A stretch of 64,000 nt of DNA, from positions 21,115-85,114 of the forward strand of contig CAYNKA010000015.1 in the NCBI GenBank assembly GCA_964397655.1, read 5' to 3'. Positions 43,812 to 52,111 of this stretch are shown here, piece by piece. Each line of letters begins with the position of its first letter. Within the stretch, counting starts at the first letter, position 1. The notes beneath the pieces are model-generated. The model was not told the DNA's origin. It worked only from the letters and a program-made list of their open reading frames with translations, and did not search any database. The position numbers and the translations under genes were made by a program. Source of the DNA: CAYNKA01 sp964397655 (GTDB lineage Bacteria; Spirochaetota; Spirochaetia; DTKZ01).

Positions 43812-45275
43812 TTATACGTTCCTCTGCATGGCGCTCTTCGGCTGGACCTTCAAGGCGAGCCTTACCGGATACACCCACCCGACGAGCCCGAGCGACAACG
43901 CCGCGCCCAGGGACAGGACGATGCGGTACAGCGAGAGTCTGGGAACGAGCACATCGCCGCCGAAAAGCTGGATCAGGAAAGGATTCTGCAATCTGAGTGG
44001 AAACTGCTTGAAATAGAAGACCGCTCCGATGGCCGCAAGGACGCCTATCGCCCCCGAGACGGCCGTGAGCATGGTGGTCTCGGCGAGAAACAGCCGACGG
44101 ACGAAACCCTTCGATGCGCCCAGGGCGCGCATAGTTCCGATCTCCGGAATGCGTTCCAGCACGGCGATGATCAAGCTGTCGATGAGAATAATGAGGGTTG
44201 CGAAGGCCACGACGAGAAAGCCCGCATTGAAGATCATTCTCATCCAATAGATGAAAAGGGCGCTCATTCCCGCCGTCCGTCTCCAATCGAGCAGGACGGC
44301 CTCCCAGCCGCTCTCGAGTTTTTTCGCCTCGATTTCCCTCCGAAGAATCGAGGCGGTCTCCATTTTTTCGGCCCGGATCAGGATGAAGTTCCAGGCCCCT
44401 TCGTTCACCACGGGCCTGGCCTGTTTCGCCGCATCCATCAATTCACGTTCGATTTTTTCCCGCTGCACGCCGACCGCCTCCGCGACGATGTCTTCCTGCG
44501 GAGCGTCGAACAAGGAATTCAAGTCTTCCTCTTCGATCGCCTTCTCCGTCGGCTTGCCGTCCCGCTTTCCTTCGGAAAGAACGAGATATTCGTAGAGCTC
44601 GCGCAGCGTCGCGGGATCGGTCAGCACGAGCGAGTCCAGCGTCTCGTTCCGGAGCGGATATTCGATGATACCGACCAAGGGAGCGGAACGGATCCGGAAA
44701 GTGTTCCCATCGGCAACGGAGAATTGGACGTCCGATCCGAGGTCGATTCGCGTGCCCGTGATTTTCTCCGCCGCCTCGACTCGTGCCCTGGTGAGGAGTA
44801 CGCCCTTCTCTCCCTTTTGAATGTAGCCGCCCCGGACGAGTCTGATCCCTGGGAAGGTCTTGAAATAGGTCTCCGGATCGACGCCGAAGAGAGGAGCGGG
44901 CATCCGATACCCGCCGATTTCCAGGACGGCAACGCCGGACAGCACGGAAGTAACGGAGTCCACGCCCGGCAGAGACGCCACGTAATCGCGGATTTCCCGG
45001 TACTGAGGCAGCGACGGCATCCTGAACAGCTCCCCGACGATGGGAGTCTGGTCTCCGAAGATGCTGAACTCCGATTCCGAATTCGCACGCAGCGCGAGAT
45101 GCCCGGTGAAGCTCGCGACGAAGGATTCCTCGATGCCTGAGTCGGTCCCGTCGAAGATGCTGTTGCCGAGGAAAAGGAGAAAAATCCCCAGGGCCATCAC
45201 GAAGCCGAGGGTCAGCGTCTGACGGGGATGACGGAACAGATTTCTCACCGCAAGTTTGATGAATATGAATTTCAT
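43812..45275 (-). CDS. FtsX/LolE-type ABC permease
   Basis: 487 residues. N-terminal KLAVRNLFRHPRQTLTLGF and first helix, a long periplasmic domain to about residue 355, then three helices with ERIPEIGTMRALGASKGFV, the hallmark cytoplasmic loop. Ends in LKVQPKSAMQRNV. An acidic insert in the periplasmic part (EEEDLNSLFDAPQEDI) is unusual. First gene of the five-gene exporter cassette. Confidence 0.88.
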   Translation of the reverse strand: MKFIFIKLAVRNLFRHPRQTLTLGFVMALGIFLLFLGNSIFDGTDSGIEESFVASFTGHLALRANSESEFSIFGDQTPIVGELFRMPSLPQYREIRDYVASLPGVDSVTSVLSGVAVLEIGGYRMPAPLFGVDPETYFKTFPGIRLVRGGYIQKGEKGVLLTRARVEAAEKITGTRIDLGSDVQFSVADGNTFRIRSAPLVGIIEYPLRNETLDSLVLTDPATLRELYEYLVLSEGKRDGKPTEKAIEEEDLNSLFDAPQEDIVAEAVGVQREKIERELMDAAKQARPVVNEGAWNFILIRAEKMETASILRREIEAKKLESGWEAVLLDWRRTAGMSALFIYWMRMIFNAGFLVVAFATLIILIDSLIIAVLERIPEIGTMRALGASKGFVRRLFLAETTMLTAVSGAIGVLAAIGAVFYFKQFPLRLQNPFLIQLFGGDVLVPRLSLYRIVLSLGAALSLGLVGWVYPVRLALKVQPKSAMQRNV

Positions 45276-45299
45276 GATGCCTTCTCGAACGATCCCCCG

Positions 45300-46244
45300 C
45301 TACCGGTCGCGCACGGACGGAAATTCGTGGGCGACCGTCCTCCTCAACGCCTCGGCAAGCGGCACCGGAGGGACGAAACCGATCCTCGATGCGGCCGTCT
45401 CGAAGGAACTGTCGGAACAGAACTTCCGCACGCGGATCGAGCTTATGGGAAATTTCCTCCCCGTTACGGCGGACAGGAGGTCGAAGAAATATCCGCCGGC
45501 GAGCCCGACAAGGTACGGCAGCTTCACCGCGTGTCTCCCGTTTCTTCCAAGACATTGGTTGACCGATGCGACCAGGGTGTTCATGTCGAAGTCGGGTTTG
45601 TCGACGTAATTGAATACATGAAGCCCGGATTCGAATCTCAGGCAGTACGAGAGGAACGACGCGACGTTCTCGACATAGGCCATGGACTTGACGTTCTTCC
45701 CGTTCCCGACCATGAAGAACCTTCCGCTCGCGATCTGCCGAAGCAGATTGTAGACGTTGCCCCTGTTCCCCTCGCCGAATACCACCGTCGGGCGGACGAT
45801 CACGAGCGTCCTCCTTTCCGGCGCCCTTGCGTGCCATTCCCGGTAGACCGCCTCGGCCTGCAGCTTCGATCTTCCGTAGTCGTTGAACGGATTCAAACGG
45901 CCGGACTCGTCGGTCCCCGGCGGGGCGAAACCGTAGACCGCGACCGAGCTCGTGAAGATTATTCTCTCGATGCCCTTCTTTTCGGCTACGGAGCAGAGGT
46001 TCCTCGCTCCGCCGACGTTCACCTCGTAGTACGAGCTTTCCGGCTTGACGTCGTCCCGGTGTACCGCCGCGAGGTTGATCACGGTGTCCCCGTTGACCGC
46101 CTCGCCGAGGCGCGCTTCGTCCCTCACGTCCACTGATCGCCGATCGGACCCGATATCCGCTATTTCGAACGGCAGATTGCTTTCCTCGAGTCGCTTCGCG
46201 AGCCGCGAGCCGATGAAGCCCGCCCCCCCCACGATCGTGATCAT
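45300..46244 (-). CDS. NAD-dependent epimerase/dehydratase (SDR)
   Basis: 314-residue extended SDR. MITIVGGAGFIGSRLAKRL, FTSSVAVYGFAPPG and YGRSKLQAEAVYRE (catalytic Tyr/Lys). C-terminal part FVPPVPLAEALRRTV as in nucleotide-sugar epimerases and reductases. Since gmd is nearby and no fcl-type GDP-fucose synthase is seen, it is one of two candidates to reduce or epimerise GDP-4-keto-6-deoxymannose (inference). ATGA overlap with the GT4 upstream. Confidence 0.8.
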   Translation of the reverse strand: MITIVGGAGFIGSRLAKRLEESNLPFEIADIGSDRRSVDVRDEARLGEAVNGDTVINLAAVHRDDVKPESSYYEVNVGGARNLCSVAEKKGIERIIFTSSVAVYGFAPPGTDESGRLNPFNDYGRSKLQAEAVYREWHARAPERRTLVIVRPTVVFGEGNRGNVYNLLRQIASGRFFMVGNGKNVKSMAYVENVASFLSYCLRFESGLHVFNYVDKPDFDMNTLVASVNQCLGRNGRHAVKLPYLVGLAGGYFFDLLSAVTGRKFPISSIRVRKFCSDSSFETAASRIGFVPPVPLAEALRRTVAHEFPSVRDR

Positions 46245-47356
46245 TTAGCACCGCCGTACAGGGCTTCGAGCCTTTCCTTCACGATCCGGTCGTCGAAGAG
46301 CTCCCCGACACGCCGGCGTCCGTTCTCCCCGAGGTGAGCCCGCAAGGCTTCGTCGAGCGACAACTCCCGAAGCGCAGCGGCCAAGGCCACGGGATTTCCC
46401 GGATCCACGGTGATCCCCGTGAGGCCGTCCTGGCTGACCCAGGGAACTCCCGTCGGCAGGTTCGTGTTGACGACGGGTTTCCCGAATACCATGGCCTCGA
46501 GCTGAATGATCGCGAAAGCCTCGGACATGTAGACGGACGGAAGAACGAAAAAGGCGCAGTTGGCGAGAAAATGGAGCTTCTCCTCCTCATCGACGAATCT
46601 GTTGACGAACACTATGCGCGCCTCCGGATTTTCCGACATGAAGGACGCGACCGACCCGCCCTCCTCGCCGCAGCCGGCGATGACCAGGGGCATACTCAGT
46701 CTCGAGGCCTTGTACGCGTCCAGCAGTACGCGAATCCCCTTGTAGTAACTCAGCCGGCCGAGATACAGGATATAACCGCCCGGGACGATCCCTTCAGGCA
46801 GCCGGCCTCCCGGGTCCCGGTAGGCCGAGGAATCGATCGACAGGGGAACCGGAACGGTTTTATCGGCGAAGGCGCCGAGGACGCCGGAGACGTCGATGAG
46901 GCGAGGCGAGGTCGCGGTAATGGTATGCGCTTTTCGGAGCAGGAGCCGCTGCAGGACTTCGACCTGCTTCTTCAGGAATTTCTGCCTCACGATGTCGCTG
47001 TGCCAGGTGACGAAGATTTTCCGGGACTTTCCGAACGGAAAGACGGACATCAGGGATCCCAGGGGGAAGGGCTCGTGAAAATGAACGTAATCGAAACGTC
47101 GATACTCGAGAACGAAGAAAAGGACGAAGGCGAGGGACAGCGGCATGCTGAAGAAGGTGCCGAGGCTCGAACACCTCACGACCCGTATTCCCTCCTCGCG
47201 GCGAATGTCGGTGAACAAGGAAAATCCGTTCTTGGCGGAAAGGACCGTCACCTCGTAACCCAGGTCCCGGAGGAGAAGGGCGTAGCCTCGAACCACCGTT
47301 TCGATGCCGCCGACTACGGGAGGATAGAATTTGTTGACGAGAAGCACCTTCTTCAT
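46241..47356 (-). CDS. Glycosyltransferase family 4
   Basis: 371 residues, GT-B. KFYPPVVGGIETVVRGYALL is the GT4 acceptor loop (PimB/PimC-like); VTWHSDIVRQKFL; donor side ILYLGRLSYYKGIRVLLDAY and E-x7-E in SEAFAIIQLEAMVFGKPVV. Start placed at ATG 47356; an in-frame GTG at 47386 overlaps the upstream stop as GTGA and would add ten residues. Confidence 0.88.
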   Translation of the reverse strand: MKKVLLVNKFYPPVVGGIETVVRGYALLLRDLGYEVTVLSAKNGFSLFTDIRREEGIRVVRCSSLGTFFSMPLSLAFVLFFVLEYRRFDYVHFHEPFPLGSLMSVFPFGKSRKIFVTWHSDIVRQKFLKKQVEVLQRLLLRKAHTITATSPRLIDVSGVLGAFADKTVPVPLSIDSSAYRDPGGRLPEGIVPGGYILYLGRLSYYKGIRVLLDAYKASRLSMPLVIAGCGEEGGSVASFMSENPEARIVFVNRFVDEEEKLHFLANCAFFVLPSVYMSEAFAIIQLEAMVFGKPVVNTNLPTGVPWVSQDGLTGITVDPGNPVALAAALRELSLDEALRAHLGENGRRRVGELFDDRIVKERLEALYGGAK

Positions 47357-47382
47357 TTTTCGATTCGAGTCCTTCGTGTTCT

Positions 47383-48432
47383 TCACGGGGTCATTTCCCT
47401 CACGATCAGCGAGACGCAATCCCCGAAGGAGAATCCGCGCTCTTTCGCGAAATCGAGACCGTATCCTTCGGGAATCGGGTCCGGCTCCCGGAGCATGAGT
47501 TCCGCGAGGGCTCGGGGATCGCGCGGATCGAAGAACGCCGCCGCCGAATCACGGTAGATTTCACGATGCACCGGGATGTCGGAGACGATCGGCCGGGTGC
47601 CGCAGGCGAAGGCCTCGAGGGGAGGAAGGGAGAAGCCCTCGTAGAAGGAAGGCTGGATCAAATACCGGGCCGACGCCACGAGGGCAAGCATTTCGCGGCG
47701 ATCCAGCCTTCCGGCAAAGCCGACCGCGTTCGGATGTTCCCGTACGAACGGGTGCCCCAAGATTTCCCGGTCGTGCGTTCTCATGCCTTCCCCCGATCCG
47801 ACCACGACGAGACGGAGCTTTCGTTTCACGACGTCGGGAAGGGCGAGGGCGTCGAAAACAACGCGCAAATTCTTGTGTTTCTTCAAATTGCCGACGAACA
47901 CGAGAAGGTTCGGGTCCTTCTTCGTTCCCGGGCTCGGCAAGCCGCCATCCTCGTCCAGGATCCCGAGGGGTACGACCGTCACGGGACGCCCCGAGCCCAA
48001 GGAATCGATAATCCTCTCCCGCGAGAATCGAGAATCGGTGAAGATCTTCCGGGAGAAGAAGCAGGACAGCCTCAAATAGAGGGTCTTCACGAGACGGTCG
48101 ACCGGACCGCCGCAGAACTCGGGACGGTCCAGGAAAAGCAGGTCGTGCACCGTGACGAAGCGACGTTCGTGAAGAAAGCCGAGCAGGCTGTAATTGGGCA
48201 GGAAGAGGACGTCCGCCTTCAAGGGTCCCGATCGGAAGAAAAGCTCCTCGGGAGAGAAGGGCGCGACGGAACAGGGATGAACGGCGACTCCCGGCCGCTC
48301 GAATTCCGCGAGCTCGTCCGGGCGTCCGATCAGGACGTATTCGTGGCCGGCCGGCAGGCGGGAAACTATTCCCCGAGTGACGACCCCGATCCCGGAACCG
48401 GAGATCATCCTGCAGTCGATCGCGATCCGCAC
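47383..48432 (-). CDS. Glycosyltransferase family 4
   Basis: 349 residues, GT-B. Opens MRIAIDCRMISGSGIGVVTR; TVHDLLFLDRPEF is typical of the WbaZ/MtfB mannosyltransferase group, which would suit GDP-sugar donors made by the adjacent gmd. Donor motif FYEGFSLPPLEAFACGTRP (E-x7-E). Start read as GTG 48432, four bases after the gmd stop. Confidence 0.88.
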   Translation of the reverse strand: MRIAIDCRMISGSGIGVVTRGIVSRLPAGHEYVLIGRPDELAEFERPGVAVHPCSVAPFSPEELFFRSGPLKADVLFLPNYSLLGFLHERRFVTVHDLLFLDRPEFCGGPVDRLVKTLYLRLSCFFSRKIFTDSRFSRERIIDSLGSGRPVTVVPLGILDEDGGLPSPGTKKDPNLLVFVGNLKKHKNLRVVFDALALPDVVKRKLRLVVVGSGEGMRTHDREILGHPFVREHPNAVGFAGRLDRREMLALVASARYLIQPSFYEGFSLPPLEAFACGTRPIVSDIPVHREIYRDSAAAFFDPRDPRALAELMLREPDPIPEGYGLDFAKERGFSFGDCVSLIVREMTP

Positions 48433-48436
48433 CGGC

Positions 48437-49579
48437 TCACTCGCTGCAGTTCTTGATCTCGTAGCCGCCTTGGTGGAGATACAGTTCCTTCTGCTGCCCC
48501 TTCAGGTCGGCCTCGGTCATCATCTCGACCAGTTCCTTGAACCCGACCTTCGGCTGCCAGCCCAGCTTGGTCTTCGCCTTGGTCGGATCGCCCAGGAGGA
48601 GCTCCACCTCGGCGGGGCGGAAATACCGGGGATCGACGGCGACGACCCGCGCTCCCGGCTCGAGTTTGCCCGCCTCCGCGGCGGCCTTTCCTTTCACGAT
48701 CTCGGAAACGGTCGCCTGCTCCGCCACACCCTCGCCCTTCCATTCGAGGCGCACGCCGGAAAACTCGAAGGCCGCGTTCACGAATTCCTTGACCGTCCGC
48801 GTCTCCCCGGTCGCGATCACGTAGTCGTCGGGCTTTTCCTGCTGAAGGATCATCCACATGGCCTCGACGTAATCGCCGGCGAAGCCCCAGTCGCGCTTGG
48901 AGTTCATGTTGCCGAGGTACAGGCAGTCCTGGAGGCCCAGCACGATCCTCGCCACGGCCCGGGTGATCTTGCGGGTCACGAAGGTCTCGCCCCGTCGCGG
49001 ACTCTCGTGGTTGAAGAGGATCCCGTTGCTCGCATGAACGCCGTAGCTCTCGCGGTAGTTCACGGTGATCCAGTAGCCGTAGAGTTTCGCCACCCCGTAG
49101 GGGCTCCTCGGGTAGAAGGGCGTCGTCTCCTTTTGCGGCGTCTCGCGGACGAGCCCGTAAAGCTCGCTCGTGCTCGCCTGGTAGAAACGGACCCGGTCCG
49201 TCATCTTCAGAATCCTGATCGCCTCGAGAAGACGGAGGGTCCCCACCGCGTCGCTGTTCGCCGTATATTCCGGCATCTCGAAGCTCACCGCGACATGGCT
49301 CTGCGCGCCGAGGTTGTAGATCTCGTCCGGCCGGACCTCCTGGATGATCCTGACGAGGTTGCTCGAGTCGGTCAGGTCTCCGTAATGGAGAAAGAAGCGG
49401 ACGTCCTTCTCGTGGGGATCGTGGTAGAGGTGGTCGACCCTCTCGGTATTGAAGCTGCTCGCACGGCGCTTTATTCCATGGACTTCGTAGCCCTTCTTCA
49501 ACAGCATCTCGCTGAGATAGGACCCGTCCTGTCCGGTCACGCCGGTGACGAGGGCTTTTTTCGGGAAATTCTGGCTCAT
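48437..49579 (-). CDS. gmd: GDP-mannose 4,6-dehydratase
   Basis: 380 residues. VTGVTGQDGSYLSEMLLKKG, HGIKRRASSFNTERVDHLY, NLGAQSHVAVSFEMPEYTA, FYQASTSELYGLV and FYPRSPYGVAKLYGYW are Gmd signatures. Converts GDP-mannose to GDP-4-keto-6-deoxymannose, precursor of GDP-fucose, rhamnose or perosamine. No manC/manB or fcl in the window. Confidence 0.95.
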   Translation of the reverse strand: MSQNFPKKALVTGVTGQDGSYLSEMLLKKGYEVHGIKRRASSFNTERVDHLYHDPHEKDVRFFLHYGDLTDSSNLVRIIQEVRPDEIYNLGAQSHVAVSFEMPEYTANSDAVGTLRLLEAIRILKMTDRVRFYQASTSELYGLVRETPQKETTPFYPRSPYGVAKLYGYWITVNYRESYGVHASNGILFNHESPRRGETFVTRKITRAVARIVLGLQDCLYLGNMNSKRDWGFAGDYVEAMWMILQQEKPDDYVIATGETRTVKEFVNAAFEFSGVRLEWKGEGVAEQATVSEIVKGKAAAEAGKLEPGARVVAVDPRYFRPAEVELLLGDPTKAKTKLGWQPKVGFKELVEMMTEADLKGQQKELYLHQGGYEIKNCSE

Positions 49580-49620
49580 TCAGAGGCTCCTTGCAGGTGA
49601 GATAGTTTATGGTATGTCGC

Positions 49621-50907
49621 TCACGAGGCTCGTGATGCGAATAGATTCCGAATGTCCTTCCGGTAAAGCACGCCGGCCAAGATCACGTTCACGGCGAAAA
49701 TCGATCCCATGCCGACGAGCAGGACGAGGGCGATCTGCATGGGGGAGTCGTGACAGAATTCGAAAACCGCCGCGACCGTCGCGATGAACAGGCCGTAGGA
49801 AGGATAGAGATAAAGCGAGACTCCGCGCGCCGTGAAAAAGTTGAAAAGAATGTTCGTAAGGGAGAAAATCGCCATCGACAGGCTGATGACGATCGTCAGA
49901 TCGGCGGCTCCTGTGTAGTGCGACCCGAAAAGCAGGGTAATGACGAACTCCGGGAAGACCGCGACGAAGACCACGTAACCGCCCACGGAAAGGGCGGTGA
50001 GACCGCCGGTTATCAACAGCGATTGAAGAGGGCTCTTGTTGGCGGCGTCGTTCCTGGCTACCTCCGCGAAGAAAATGTAGATTAAGAGGCCCGGAAGATA
50101 GTAGGAAATCTTCCCGATCAACGCCGCCACCGAGAAAAAGCCGGTCTCCTCCCCGGAGAAGAAGTGCTTGACGAGGATCAAGTCGGTGTTGGTTATCAGG
50201 GCCACGAGAACACCCATGAAGAGGATGCTCACCGCGTTCAAACCCATCGTCTTGAAAGTCCCTTTCTCGACGGGCTTCGATGCTCCGCGAAACAGGCCGC
50301 GGACCGAAAAAGCATAGTAGACCAAGGTAGCCAAAACCGACAGGAGAACTGCGCCGAGCGCGAAGTTATAGGTGGAGCCTATCCAGAGAATGACGAGGAA
50401 GCCGAGAAAACGAGTTGCGGACTGCAGAAACATGCCGACCGAAAAGCGAACGTACTCGCCCACTCCTTGAACGAGACCGGAAAACAAGGACTGAATAACC
50501 AAAATGAACGTCACACCGATGCAGAGAAAAACCGGTATTCTCGAAGGCAGGTTGAGAAAATCACTGATCTCTCCCGATGCGATGAGAAAACCGAACGAGG
50601 AGAGAAATGCGAACAGGACCACATAGTTCAGCATGCGGCGGGAAAAGCTCCTGCGTTCCTCCACCGTAGGAAGGTTGGCCGCCGTTTTCGCGGTCGAAAA
50701 GCTGACGACGTTGAGAAAGGAAAAGACGATGAGCGTCAGATTGAGGACAGAATTGAAAATGCCGAAATCGTCCCGGGAAAGCGACCGCGAAAGCACCATC
50801 TGGCCCAGATACATGAACACGTTCGTCAGGTTGTTGATGACCAGCACGATCATGTTGTCCCGGAAGAAACGGGTCCCGAGCAGCGAGGCGATCCTTGGCA
50901 GGCGCAT
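49621..50907 (-). CDS. Polysaccharide flippase (Wzx/MOP family)
   Basis: 428 residues with about twelve membrane helices. N-terminal FLGQMVLSRSLSRDDFGIFN is the Wzx/RfbX signature position. Moves undecaprenyl-linked oligosaccharide units across the inner membrane. No wzy polymerase is recognised next to it, though polytopic proteins at 14.5 and 54.8 kb are available. It is followed closely by gmd and starts four bases after the SDR-cupin gene. Confidence 0.85.
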   Translation of the reverse strand: MRLPRIASLLGTRFFRDNMIVLVINNLTNVFMYLGQMVLSRSLSRDDFGIFNSVLNLTLIVFSFLNVVSFSTAKTAANLPTVEERRSFSRRMLNYVVLFAFLSSFGFLIASGEISDFLNLPSRIPVFLCIGVTFILVIQSLFSGLVQGVGEYVRFSVGMFLQSATRFLGFLVILWIGSTYNFALGAVLLSVLATLVYYAFSVRGLFRGASKPVEKGTFKTMGLNAVSILFMGVLVALITNTDLILVKHFFSGEETGFFSVAALIGKISYYLPGLLIYIFFAEVARNDAANKSPLQSLLITGGLTALSVGGYVVFVAVFPEFVITLLFGSHYTGAADLTIVISLSMAIFSLTNILFNFFTARGVSLYLYPSYGLFIATVAAVFEFCHDSPMQIALVLLVGMGSIFAVNVILAGVLYRKDIRNLFASRAS

Positions 50908-50911
50908 GGGG

Positions 50912-52111
50912 TCAGGGACGCCTTATGTCCGGAAATTCCCGATTGATCGGTTCCGACAGGAAATTGATCCAGCAGGAATCGTCCAACACCTTGAACGTGT
51001 GGATCGTCAGGGGGTCCACGACGAAGGTGTCTCCCTTTTCCGCGACGAACACGCGGAGCGAGGATTCGTCCAACGCCCGAAGCGTCACTTCCACCCTTCC
51101 GTCGACGATGTAGAATCCCTCACGAGTCGTTTCGTGGTAATGGTTGCCCCGCGTCTCGCCGCGTCTCGACTCGATGTAATTGATCTCCTTCCAGGGCTCC
51201 CCCTGCATGACGCCGTAGATCGCACCGCGCTGGTCCGTGAAGGAAAAATACGGATACACGAATCTGCCGAGGGCATACTGGACCGCCTTGGGAAACCCCG
51301 GGCAGTAATTGTTCAGCATGGCTCTAAGGCGCGAGGAATCGAGCGAGCTGTCCGGAGAAATGCCCAGGTCCCGGCCTGCAGCCGCGGGAACGACCTTCGT
51401 CTCGTCGGCTCCCATGGCCCGGGCCATGGAGAGGGCGTATTCGTAGCGGGAAACCCTGTCGGGACCAGCCACATGGATCGTCCCGGTCTCCCTTCGGCTC
51501 AGGAGGCGCTCGACGCTGTCGAGGAAATACTCGATGTAGGTCGGCGTGAAGCGGGTGTTGTAATACACGTCTACCTCGTTCCCGTTCCGCAGGGATTCAA
51601 GGATGAATTTGAAAAAATTCCCGCCCATCCCGAACACGTTGGACGTCCGGACGATCAGGGATGGATTCGAGCATCCTCCGAAAACGTCCTCGGCCTCCGC
51701 CTTCGTCTTTCCGTAAACCGTGTTCGGTTTCCTGGAGGAATCCTCGCCGTACCGGCCCTCGACTCCTTCGAACACGTAGTCGGAGGAGAGCAGGACGAGA
51801 AGGGCCTCGGGTACGCTCGCGGCGGCAGCCTCGGCGAGCTTCCTAGCCCAATCCACGTTCACGCGGCGAGCCTCAGCAGGATCCGCTTCGCATTTCGCGA
51901 TGCTACTGATCGCCACGGTATGGACGATGATCTCGGGGGCTTCCTTCGCGAGCGCCTTTTTCAGCGCCCCGGCGTCGTCGAAATCGACGCTCAGCTCGTC
52001 CTTGTCGACTGGTCTGCTCAAACCTGTCGCCTTATAGCCCTGTTTGTTCAGATAACGTACGAGATGGCCCCCGATGTAGCCGGTACCCCCGGTCACGATG
52101 CAACGCTTCAT
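50912..52111 (-). CDS. SDR-cupin fusion (RmlD-like reductase plus WxcM/CapF-like cupin)
   Basis: 399 residues. Residues 1-285 are an RmlD-type SDR: VTGGTGYIGGHLVRYLNKQG, LLSSDYVFEGVEGRYGED, YGKTKAEAEDVF. Residues about 300-399 form a cupin with ETRGNHYHETTREGFYI, similar to the C-terminal cupin of CapF. The order (reductase then cupin) also matches CapF, a bifunctional enzyme of UDP-FucNAc synthesis. Here it lies beside gmd, so the substrate may instead be a GDP-linked keto-sugar (inference). ATGA overlap with the radical-SAM gene. Confidence 0.8.
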   Translation of the reverse strand: MKRCIVTGGTGYIGGHLVRYLNKQGYKATGLSRPVDKDELSVDFDDAGALKKALAKEAPEIIVHTVAISSIAKCEADPAEARRVNVDWARKLAEAAAASVPEALLVLLSSDYVFEGVEGRYGEDSSRKPNTVYGKTKAEAEDVFGGCSNPSLIVRTSNVFGMGGNFFKFILESLRNGNEVDVYYNTRFTPTYIEYFLDSVERLLSRRETGTIHVAGPDRVSRYEYALSMARAMGADETKVVPAAAGRDLGISPDSSLDSSRLRAMLNNYCPGFPKAVQYALGRFVYPYFSFTDQRGAIYGVMQGEPWKEINYIESRRGETRGNHYHETTREGFYIVDGRVEVTLRALDESSLRVFVAEKGDTFVVDPLTIHTFKVLDDSCWINFLSEPINREFPDIRRP

